Source of the DNA: Clostridia bacterium
GTDB lineage: Bacteria > Bacillota > Clostridia > Christensenellales > Borkfalkiaceae
Direction of reading: 5' to 3'
Assembly: GCA_900764105.1 (NCBI GenBank)
Contig: CAAFMS010000013.1
Location: 86,079-150,078 of the forward strand
Length of the DNA: 64,000 nt
Both the position numbers and the translations under genes were made by a program. Below the pieces are notes generated by a model. That model had not been told where the DNA came from. It was given only the letters and a program-made list of their open reading frames with translations, and ran no database searches. Position 1 is the first letter of the stretch. Each line of letters opens with the position of its first letter. Positions 8,131 to 15,347 of the stretch are shown here, piece after piece.

Positions 8131-8961
8131 ATGAATTTACCGTTTTCAATAGATTTAAGCGGCAAAACCGTAGCGATAACGGGCGCGGGCGGAATAATCT
8201 GCGGAGAGTTCGCTAAGGCATTAGGGCTTTGCGGTGCAAACGTCGCGCTTTTGGATATCAACTACGACGCGGCTGAAAAAATAGCGGACGAGATAGGCGA
8301 AAACGCTATCGCAATCCGCTGCAACTGTCTCGATAAAGAGAGTATAAAGTCCGCCTATAGCACGATCATCGAGGCTTTCGGCGGCGTAGACATACTGATT
8401 AACGGCGCGGGCGGCAACAATCCGAAAGCGACTTGCGACAACGAGTATATGTATCCCGACACGACGGGAATCAAAGACTTTTTCGCCCTCGACGAGAGCG
8501 GACTTAAATTCGTTTTCGACCTCAACGTTACCTCGGCTTTTCTGGTAACGCAGGTGTTTGCCGAAGGTATGGTGAAAAAGGGCGGAAACATTATCAACAT
8601 CTCGTCGATGAACGCTTACAGACCGCTTACGAAAATTCCCGCTTACTCTGCGGCTAAGGCGGGTATATCCAACTTTACGCAGTGGCTCGCGGTGCATTTC
8701 GCGCCCTGCAATATCCGCTGTAACGCGATTGCCCCCGGTTTCTTCGTGACTAATCAGAACAGAGGACTTTTATACAACGAGGACGGTACGCCGACGGCGA
8801 GAACGGGCAAGATACTCGCCGCTACCCCTATGAGAAAGTTCGGCGAGATAAGCGACCTTATAGGTTGTTTATTGTGGCTTTGCGACGACAAGGCGAGCGG
8901 CTTCGTTACGGGTACGGTTATTCCCGTAGACGGAGGATTCTCGGCTTACTCGGGAGTTTAA
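8131..8961 (+). CDS. uxuB: D-mannonate oxidoreductase (fructuronate reductase), SDR type
   Basis: A 276-residue short-chain dehydrogenase that interconverts D-fructuronate and D-mannonate with NAD(P)H, the step before uxuA. It shows the nucleotide-binding TGAGGIICG, the NAG-equivalent NGAGG, catalytic Ser in NISSMNAY, the YSAAK Tyr-Lys pair and a C-terminal PVDGGFSAYSGV. The insertion after NGAGGNNP is typical of the Bacillus-type UxuB branch. An AAGGAG precedes the ATG by a few bases. It lies 11 bp after the SGNH hydrolase gene in the same operon, which strongly supports the substrate. Confidence 0.88.
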   Translation: MNLPFSIDLSGKTVAITGAGGIICGEFAKALGLCGANVALLDINYDAAEKIADEIGENAIAIRCNCLDKESIKSAYSTIIEAFGGVDILINGAGGNNPKATCDNEYMYPDTTGIKDFFALDESGLKFVFDLNVTSAFLVTQVFAEGMVKKGGNIINISSMNAYRPLTKIPAYSAAKAGISNFTQWLAVHFAPCNIRCNAIAPGFFVTNQNRGLLYNEDGTPTARTGKILAATPMRKFGEISDLIGCLLWLCDDKASGFVTGTVIPVDGGFSAYSGV

Positions 8962-8973
8962 AGTTATTCGTAA

Positions 8974-10092
8974 GTGATGACAGACGATAAAAACAACTTG
9001 CTTTGCGGGTATCTCGACAACCTTGTAAAAAGACAGAGCCTGAATTTTCTCGACGTCGTTGCGAATAAGGACGGAAAGAAGGTTTTCGGTTACGGCGGCG
9101 GCTTCGATAAGTCGGACAAAAAGAGGTACTTCGTCTTTTCGTGTACGAAACCTATCGTTTCGGCGTGTATTCTGAAACTTGTCGAAGAGGGCAAACTCGA
9201 CGTCGAAACGCCCGTTTCAAAATATCTTCCCGCGTTTTCCGAAGCCTTTATTATAGAAAACGGCGTTAAAAAAAAGGCGGGCGAGATGAAAATAAAGCAT
9301 CTTTTAACTATGACTTCGGGGCTTTCTTACGATTACGATACCGAGCCTTTTCGGGAAGTTATCGCCGCTACGGGCGGCAAGGCTTCGACTGCGGAAATTT
9401 GCGAGGCTTTCGTAAAAACGCCTCTGCTTTTTAATCCCGGGGAGAGGTTTTATTACGGATTGTCTTTCGACGTCCTCGGGGTCGTTATAGAAAAGGTTAC
9501 GGGAACGCCTTTGGACGAGTATGTAAAAAAGACGATTTTCGAGCCTTTGGGAATGTTCGATTCGGGGTTTACGAGAGGGGACGGCGAAGCCGAGAATTTA
9601 AAAGCCCTCTACGCGAAAACCGCCGACGGAATAACCGTAAAAGTTAAAAACGCGAACGAACTTGTGTTTTCGCCATACTATTTGAGCGGCGGCGCGGGAG
9701 TCGTGAGTACGACCGAAGATTATATGAAATTTGCGGACTGCCTTACAAACGGGGGCAAAGCCGCGAACGGTTACAGATTGCTGAAAGAATCGAGCGTTAA
9801 AGATATGGCGAAAAATCACGTCGGGGAAATTTCGGTAAATAACGGATTCACCTGCGTACAAGGCGATGATTACGCCTACGGTTACGGCGTGAGAACGAGA
9901 ATTAAGCCTTTAAATTTCGGGCTTCCCGTCGGAGAGTTCGGTTGGGACGGCGCTGCGGGGTCGTATTTTATGTGCGATTTAAAAAATCGCGTGACCGTTT
10001 ACATAGGTATGTGTCTTATGAATTGGCCTGCGACTTTTAAGGGCGAGCATTTAAAAATAGTAAAAACAATTTACGATAGCCTTGAAATATAG
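8974..10092 (+). CDS. Beta-lactamase-fold serine hydrolase (class C / esterase type)
   Basis: The 372-residue product belongs to the serine beta-lactamase/penicillin-binding-like family. The catalytic S-x-x-K is SCTK (about residue 53), and the downstream HLLTMTSGLSYD and GLSFDVLGVVIEK segments are typical of class C esterases. There is no signal peptide, so a cytoplasmic esterase or amidase is likelier than an antibiotic resistance enzyme. The start may be the GTG at 8974 or the ATG at 8977. It is the fourth gene of the hexuronate operon and probably trims substituents from sugar substrates (inference). Confidence 0.85.
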   Translation: MMTDDKNNLLCGYLDNLVKRQSLNFLDVVANKDGKKVFGYGGGFDKSDKKRYFVFSCTKPIVSACILKLVEEGKLDVETPVSKYLPAFSEAFIIENGVKKKAGEMKIKHLLTMTSGLSYDYDTEPFREVIAATGGKASTAEICEAFVKTPLLFNPGERFYYGLSFDVLGVVIEKVTGTPLDEYVKKTIFEPLGMFDSGFTRGDGEAENLKALYAKTADGITVKVKNANELVFSPYYLSGGAGVVSTTEDYMKFADCLTNGGKAANGYRLLKESSVKDMAKNHVGEISVNNGFTCVQGDDYAYGYGVRTRIKPLNFGLPVGEFGWDGAAGSYFMCDLKNRVTVYIGMCLMNWPATFKGEHLKIVKTIYDSLEI

Positions 10093-10118
10093 GCAATTTA
10101 AAAAGGGAATGGATTGAG

Positions 10119-10982
10119 ATGAAAAAAATTTATGTTGTCGGGAGCGTAAACACCGACCTTGTAATAACAACGCCGTATATGCCGAAGGCAGGAGAGACCT
10201 TAACGGGCAGCGGATTTTTCGTCGCGCATGGCGGTAAAGGCGCAAATCAGGCGGTCGCTGCGGCGAGGCTCGGCGGTAAAGTCGTTATGTGCGGCTTAGT
10301 AGGCGACGACGATTTCGGAAAGTCGGCTGTAAGGGGATTTACCGAAGTCGGGATAGACGTTTCGCACGTAAGGGTCGTTTCGGGTTCGCCGTCGGGAATT
10401 GCCGTAATAATAATCGAAAACGGCGATAACCGGATAATTCTCGATAAAGGGGCGAACGCCGAATTATCGGAAAAGAATATAGACGAGGCTTTAAGCGATG
10501 CCGAAGAGGGAGATATATATCTCACTCAACTTGAAACACCCGTAAAAGTAATAGGTTACGGCTTAAAAAAAGCGAGGGAAAAGGGTATGTACGTTATTTT
10601 AAATCCCGCGCCGGCGAACAAGGACGTAGTTCCGTATCTTAAGTATTGCGACCTGATAACGCCGAACGAGACGGAAACGGAGATTATGGGCGGCAGGGAG
10701 TTTCTTTTGTCGCAAGTTCCGACTTTGCTCGTGACCTTAGGCGGTAAAGGCTTCGAAATTATAGATAAAAACGGGACTAAGCGTTACGATTGTCTGAAAA
10801 TAAAACCTGTTGATACAACGGCTGCGGGAGACACTCTTTGCGGCGGACTTGCGGCGATGTTGTCGAAGGGTAAAACGCTTGAAGAAAGCGCGATTTTCGG
10901 AAGTAAGGCTGCGAGCATCGCGTGTACGAGGAAGGGCGCGCAACCGTCCATACCGACGCTTACGGAAGTCGAAAATTACTGA
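10119..10982 (+). CDS. rbsK: PfkB-family sugar kinase, ribokinase-like
   Basis: A 287-residue ATP-dependent sugar kinase. It shows GSVNTDLV, PKAGETL, the diglycine GGKGANQAVAAARLG and the catalytic loop DTTAAGDT (usually GAGDT). The N-terminal motifs match ribokinase best. As the last gene of a uxuA-uxuB operon, however, it could instead phosphorylate 2-keto-3-deoxygluconate (KdgK role), completing conversion to KDPG. No KDPG aldolase is present in the window. A strong terminator follows 25 bp after the stop. Confidence 0.8.
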   Translation: MKKIYVVGSVNTDLVITTPYMPKAGETLTGSGFFVAHGGKGANQAVAAARLGGKVVMCGLVGDDDFGKSAVRGFTEVGIDVSHVRVVSGSPSGIAVIIIENGDNRIILDKGANAELSEKNIDEALSDAEEGDIYLTQLETPVKVIGYGLKKAREKGMYVILNPAPANKDVVPYLKYCDLITPNETETEIMGGREFLLSQVPTLLVTLGGKGFEIIDKNGTKRYDCLKIKPVDTTAAGDTLCGGLAAMLSKGKTLEESAIFGSKAASIACTRKGAQPSIPTLTEVENY

Positions 10983-11004
10983 AAAAATTTGATTTATGTA
11001 ACTT

Positions 11005-11039
11005 GAAAAAGATGCCTGACGACTCGGGCATCTTTTTTT
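11005..11039 (+). terminator. Intrinsic terminator of the hexuronate operon
   Basis: A hairpin (GATGCC...GGCATC) is preceded by AAAAA and followed by a run of seven T. It closes the operon that ends at 10982. Confidence 0.85.
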
Positions 11040-11162
11040 GGGCATATCATAGGTTTGTTTTTTCGGGACGGCGCCTCGACGTCCCGTTTCGCCTGTCTAT
11101 TGTTTGTGCTTTATTACATGCCGAAACGCAAAGATTGAATTTCGCTTTTCGGGGACGTTATT

Positions 11163-13754
11163 TTATCTGCGGCGGATAAAGTTTACGCAGTCGGCGGGGA
11201 GGTAGGAAATGTATTCGGACGGCTTCCTTATGTAGAGATTGCCCGAGTAGTTTTTGTACGCCTGAAAAGTTATCGCGAGTTTTTCTTTTGCTCTCGTCAA
11301 CGCAACGTAGAAAACTCGTTTTTCTTCCGTCTCGTTGCCGCTTGAAACCGCGCCGTAAGACGGAAATTCGTTTTCTCCTACGCCGGCCAAAATCACCTCT
11401 TTAAATTCGCAACCCTTCGATTGATGTACTGTGATAAGCGGTACCTTTTTAAACTTTTTGCATATCACGTCCATCTGGCTTCCCGATAGCGATACGTCGT
11501 CCAAAAATGCTTTTAACGAACTTATAGGCTCGCTTTTGCCTGAATAATTCTTCAACGTTCTGTATATGTCGTTGATTGATTCTTTGTCGCTCGGCGATAA
11601 TTTTTCACTTGCGCCAGACAGCGAATTTCCTATTTCGCGAAACAGAGACAGGTAGTCGAAATTCATAGCGAGCGACTTCATTACGCGTATTTCGTCGTAC
11701 AGGTCCCGAAATACTGGGACGTACTTTTCGGTTACGGAAATTCTCGCGCGCTCGGTCGCTTTCAGGAATTTATTGATAAGTATTTCGAGTATTTCTTTGG
11801 TTGCAGACACGTCTGAAAACGCGTCGTGCGCGCGCTTATTTACTATTCCGAACCTGTCGCAAAGCGTAGACAATTTATAGTCGGGCGTTTGCGGATTGAA
11901 AAGCCGTATTATCTTTAACGTGTCGTAGCCGTAAACGAAATTTCCGTTTACGCCGTTTTCGGCAAGTTGCCTTTTCAGCATAAGATCGTCGAATGAAGAA
12001 CTGTTGTGTCCTACGAGTACGCACCCGTCCGCAAAATTCGCGAAGTCTTTTAAAACGACCTTTGTCTCTTCGCCGCCGTGTGACTTTATATAATTCAGGT
12101 CGTAGCCGTGAACGGACAGGGCGGTTGCGGAAATATCCGTATTCGGAATTATAAAGCGGTTAAATTCTTCGCTTTCTCCGTTTTCGCCGATTTTTATAGC
12201 GGAAATTTGTATAGCCTCGTCTTTTTCGACGTCAAGTCCCGTGGTCTCCAAGTCGTAAACGACGACTTTTCCCGATTTGTACGATAAAAGAAGAGGCGCG
12301 AAATAATCGCCGTAATCGTAGGTGTTTTCGCTTAAAAATTGACCTATGGACACGCCTTTTGAAGAGTAATCGTTAAGGGCGTTAAGTACGGGTACGGTAA
12401 TGCTTTTAATCTGTTTTTTCGCAAGTCTTATCATAGACGGTTGGTCGTCGGGGTTTACTATTAGCCTTAAAAAGGATAACGCGTCCTTTACTACGGGCTT
12501 TTTGTAAAATTGAAAATGCTTGTCGGCAGTAAAGAACGATATTCTTTCGTCATCGGGCGTTTCGGCGTTTATGGCTTGAAATTCGGCGTAGAGTTCGCCT
12601 ATATATCTGTTCGAGCGGGCCATTACGCATATATCCGATTTGTCGCCGTCGTAAGATTTTATACGTTCGAAAATCTCTCTCGCTTCGCCGTCTATGCCAT
12701 CGCAGGCGACGACGTCGATTTTTTCCTCGCCGTCAATATCATCTTTTAAAAGGGGGATATTCGCCCCGAACGCCTCGTTTAAAAAATACGACGAAGCGTA
12801 AGTTAAAAGTTTTGACGAACGCTTGTTGCCGTCGAGCGTGATTTCGAGTACGTTGCGACTTGTTTTGAAATCCTTGATAATCTCGAACGGCTTCGAGCCT
12901 CTCCAACCGTATATCGTCTGATAGACGTCGCCGCACATCATAATCTGATTTTTACCGAAAAAAGACTTTATAACCTCGTACTCGGCAATGCTTGTGTCTT
13001 GCATTTCATCCACGATAATCAACTTATAGGCGGGCTTTTTGAAGTTATTGTCCGCCGTAATCTCTCGGGAGAGGAATATTAAATCGTCGAAATCGACAAG
13101 CGACGACGCGTCTAACGCCGATCTGTATCTGAGCATAAATTCTTCGCCGCGACCTTTCAAAAAGTCCTTGAAACTCTCGTCCGAGTATTTCGCAGCGCCC
13201 TTTTTGACTACGAAATAGTCCGAAAAGGCTTTATCTGAGCCGAGCAGTCTCTTTATAGCCTCTGCGTATCCGGCGTTTGAGAAAAAAGAGTAGCCGAGAC
13301 GAAATCTTTCGTGTTTTATCGCCGAGACAATCGAAACGAGTTGTTTGTTTAAAAGGGGCGGTACGCCGTCGGCGGTCTTGTAATCGCCTTTGGCGATAAA
13401 AAAGCCGAGCGTTTCTCGTATAAGTTCGCCCGCGTCCACTTCGTCTGCTATCTGTTTTTCAGAAAAACGCCCCGTTTCTCTGCCGTATTCGAGCATGAGA
13501 CGATAGCAAAAACCGTGAATAGTGAACACGTCGGGGCGAAAATTTTTGCAGTATTTCGCAACGTCGCTTCTCAGTTCGTCTGCGGCTTTTACGGTGAAAG
13601 TAAGACACAAAATTTCGTCCTCTGCGACCCCCCGTCTTTCCGCTTCGGCGATTTTTTGGGCGACGGTATAGGTTTTTCCCGTTCCCGCCCTCGCGAGAAG
13701 AAGTATATCCTTATTGAATTCGTTTACGGCAAGAGCCTGTTTTTCGGTCAACAT
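11163..13754 (-). CDS. UvrD/PcrA-type superfamily 1 helicase with an inserted DnaQ-like 3'-5' exonuclease
   Basis: An 863-residue DNA helicase for repair or recombination. Counting from the chosen ATG: Walker A ARAGTGKT (about 21-28), motif II VDEMQDT (248-254), motif III-type GDVYQTIYGWRGS, and near the C-terminus VHQSKGCEFKEV and VALTRAKEKL. Between the helicase halves sits a DnaQ exonuclease: VVYDLETTGLD (501), VGHNSSSFDD and AHDAFSDVSAT (643), giving the full DEDDh set. The start is the ATG at 13754: a good promoter ends 8 bases upstream, so the mRNA is probably leaderless and the upstream in-frame GTG at 13772 would lie outside the transcript. Adjacent genes are unrelated. Confidence 0.88.
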   Translation of the reverse strand: MLTEKQALAVNEFNKDILLLARAGTGKTYTVAQKIAEAERRGVAEDEILCLTFTVKAADELRSDVAKYCKNFRPDVFTIHGFCYRLMLEYGRETGRFSEKQIADEVDAGELIRETLGFFIAKGDYKTADGVPPLLNKQLVSIVSAIKHERFRLGYSFFSNAGYAEAIKRLLGSDKAFSDYFVVKKGAAKYSDESFKDFLKGRGEEFMLRYRSALDASSLVDFDDLIFLSREITADNNFKKPAYKLIIVDEMQDTSIAEYEVIKSFFGKNQIMMCGDVYQTIYGWRGSKPFEIIKDFKTSRNVLEITLDGNKRSSKLLTYASSYFLNEAFGANIPLLKDDIDGEEKIDVVACDGIDGEAREIFERIKSYDGDKSDICVMARSNRYIGELYAEFQAINAETPDDERISFFTADKHFQFYKKPVVKDALSFLRLIVNPDDQPSMIRLAKKQIKSITVPVLNALNDYSSKGVSIGQFLSENTYDYGDYFAPLLLSYKSGKVVVYDLETTGLDVEKDEAIQISAIKIGENGESEEFNRFIIPNTDISATALSVHGYDLNYIKSHGGEETKVVLKDFANFADGCVLVGHNSSSFDDLMLKRQLAENGVNGNFVYGYDTLKIIRLFNPQTPDYKLSTLCDRFGIVNKRAHDAFSDVSATKEILEILINKFLKATERARISVTEKYVPVFRDLYDEIRVMKSLAMNFDYLSLFREIGNSLSGASEKLSPSDKESINDIYRTLKNYSGKSEPISSLKAFLDDVSLSGSQMDVICKKFKKVPLITVHQSKGCEFKEVILAGVGENEFPSYGAVSSGNETEEKRVFYVALTRAKEKLAITFQAYKNYSGNLYIRKPSEYISYLPADCVNFIRRR

Positions 13755-13762
13755 ACAAGTGT

Positions 13763-13791
13763 ATTTTAGCACTTTTGTCTTATTATTTCAA
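13763..13791 (-). promoter_or_regulatory. Promoter of the helicase-exonuclease gene (leaderless)
   Basis: On the minus strand TTGAAA (13791-13786), a 17-base spacer and TAAAAT (13768-13763) are followed by ACACTTGT and the ATG at 13754. The expected transcription start falls within three bases of the start codon. Confidence 0.65.
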
Positions 13792-13966
13792 GCGTTTTTA
13801 TGTTATTCTACCATAATAATGCATATTCTACTCGCAGTAGACATTAAATTCCGATTTTCTACGACGTTAAACCGTTTCGTGTAACAAAAAAGGGCAACAA
13901 TAGACAACAAAAGGGGGGTAAACGTGTTATAGTAGGGGTGTTGAAAAAAATCTTAGGAGAAATCTT

Positions 13967-14851
13967 ATGAGTAAATTTATTTTGAGTTGCGAGACCACGG
14001 CGGATCTTACCGCCGAAAGATTTGCGGAGAGAAAGGTAAACATTGTCGTATCGCATTTCTTCGTGAACAATACCGAATACGCCGACGATTTCGGCAAGAC
14101 CATGCCCCATAAAAAACTGTACGAAGAGATGGATAAAGGGGCGAAGACGAGTACGAGTCAGGTTACTTCGGAAGAATACGTTAAGAATTTTACGCCGCTG
14201 CTCGAGGAGGGGTACGATATTGTTCATATAACCCTTTCGTCGGGATTGTCGGGTACTTATCAGTCGGCTTTGATTGCGAAAAAGGAACTCGAAGAGAAGT
14301 TTGCGGACAGAAAGATTTATATTATCGACTCGCTCGGGGCTTCGTCGGGTTACGGACTTTTAGTCGAGCAGGCGGCAGATTACAGAGACGCGGGGCATAC
14401 CGCCGAAGAAACCGCAAAGTACGCGGACGAACTTAAAGACAGAATATCGTACCTTTTCTTCTCGACCGACTTATCCGCTTACATAAGGGGCGGCAGAGTT
14501 TCGGCGGCTTCGGGAATTATCGGAACGCTCCTTCACGTTTGCCCGTTGCTTCACGCGGATAACGAAGGTAAACTTATAGTGGTCAAAAAACTTATCGGTA
14601 AGAAGAGGGCGACTGCGGAACTTATTAAATTGATGCTCGAACACGTTCTTGATGGTGAGGATTACGACGGCAGATGTTATCTTTCCAATTCCGACTGCAT
14701 AGACGACGCGAATTACGTTGTCGGCGAGTTGGAAAAGACCTTCCCGAAACTGAAAGGAAAATGCGAGATTTACGATATCGGCGCGACTATCGGTTGCCAT
14801 ACGGGTCGCGGAACGGTTGCGGTATTTTTTGTCGGTAAAGAAAGGGCGTAA
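13967..14851 (+). CDS. DegV family fatty-acid-binding protein
   Basis: The 294-residue product has the DegV layout: N-terminal FILSCETTADL, the TSTSQVTSEEY segment, LSSGLSGTYQSA contacting the lipid carboxylate, DSLGASSGYG and a C-terminal GATIGCHTGRGTVAVFF. In Firmicutes such proteins (FakB type) deliver fatty acids to the kinase FakA; no fakA is in the window. An AGGAG lies seven bases before the ATG. The gene is divergent from the helicase and followed by a gap containing DnaA boxes. Confidence 0.92.
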   Translation: MSKFILSCETTADLTAERFAERKVNIVVSHFFVNNTEYADDFGKTMPHKKLYEEMDKGAKTSTSQVTSEEYVKNFTPLLEEGYDIVHITLSSGLSGTYQSALIAKKELEEKFADRKIYIIDSLGASSGYGLLVEQAADYRDAGHTAEETAKYADELKDRISYLFFSTDLSAYIRGGRVSAASGIIGTLLHVCPLLHADNEGKLIVVKKLIGKKRATAELIKLMLEHVLDGEDYDGRCYLSNSDCIDDANYVVGELEKTFPKLKGKCEIYDIGATIGCHTGRGTVAVFFVGKERA

Positions 14852-14853
14852 AA

Positions 14854-15052
14854 TAGGATAAATTATCCCTAAAAAAAGCGTTCGCGAGTTTTTTTGACGG
14901 GGTAAAAGATATGGAAAAAATCGGTAGGTCATTTTCGACATAATTCGTAAGTAAACCTTAGAAAATGTTGACAACTTTTTCTGAATTGTGGATAACTGCC
15001 TGTTTTTGAGAAAGTTATCCACATTTATCCACAAAATTAAAAGTTATGAACA
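14854..15052. promoter_or_regulatory. DnaA-box cluster in the degV-activase gap
   Basis: Three perfect 9-mers occur within 47 bp: TGTGGATAA (14987-14995, reverse) and TTATCCACA at 15015-15023 and 15025-15033, the last two exactly one helical turn apart. A face-to-face pair of weaker boxes (ATAGGATAA and TTATCCCTA, about 14854-14871) and TTATGAACA (15044-15052) flank them. The region is A/T-rich. It could be a DnaA-titrating or regulatory cluster or an origin; dnaA itself is 48 kb away at the right edge. Confidence 0.7.
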
Positions 15053-15070
15053 TAAGCATTTTCTTAATTT

Positions 15071-15222
15071 CTTGCTTTCCCCTTTGGGGAGAGTGGATTT
15101 TACGAGCAAGGCGAGTAAAAGACGAGAGAGGGCTTACTTTCCCATAAATTTAGAAGAGTTACTGTTTTTAGATGACCTCTATCGACGGCTACGCCGCCAC
15201 TTTCCCCATAGGGGAAAGCAAG
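15071..15222. repeat. MITE-like palindromic repeat, divergent copy
   Basis: Inverted ends CTTGCTTTCCCCTTTGGGGA and TTTCCCCATAGGGGAAAGCA enclose a centre with CGACGGCTACGCCGCCAC at its right side. This is a sequence variant of the family seen at 2776, 22113 and 25175. It lies directly beside the DnaA boxes. Confidence 0.6.
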
Positions 15223-15258
15223 AATGGATAGAAAATATCAGTAAAAATGAACTAAAAT

Positions 15259-15306
15259 AAAAACCCCCGAGAACTTATTTTCAGAAATAAATTCTCGGGG
15301 GTTTAT
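15259..15306. terminator. Bidirectional terminator between degV and the activase gene
   Basis: The hairpin AAACCCCCGAGAA...TTCTCGGGGGTTT has an A-rich left side and T-rich right side, so it can end transcripts from both converging genes. Confidence 0.8.
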
Positions 15307-15347
15307 AACGTTTTTTTGCTTGTTTATTTTTTCGGATAACGCAACGA

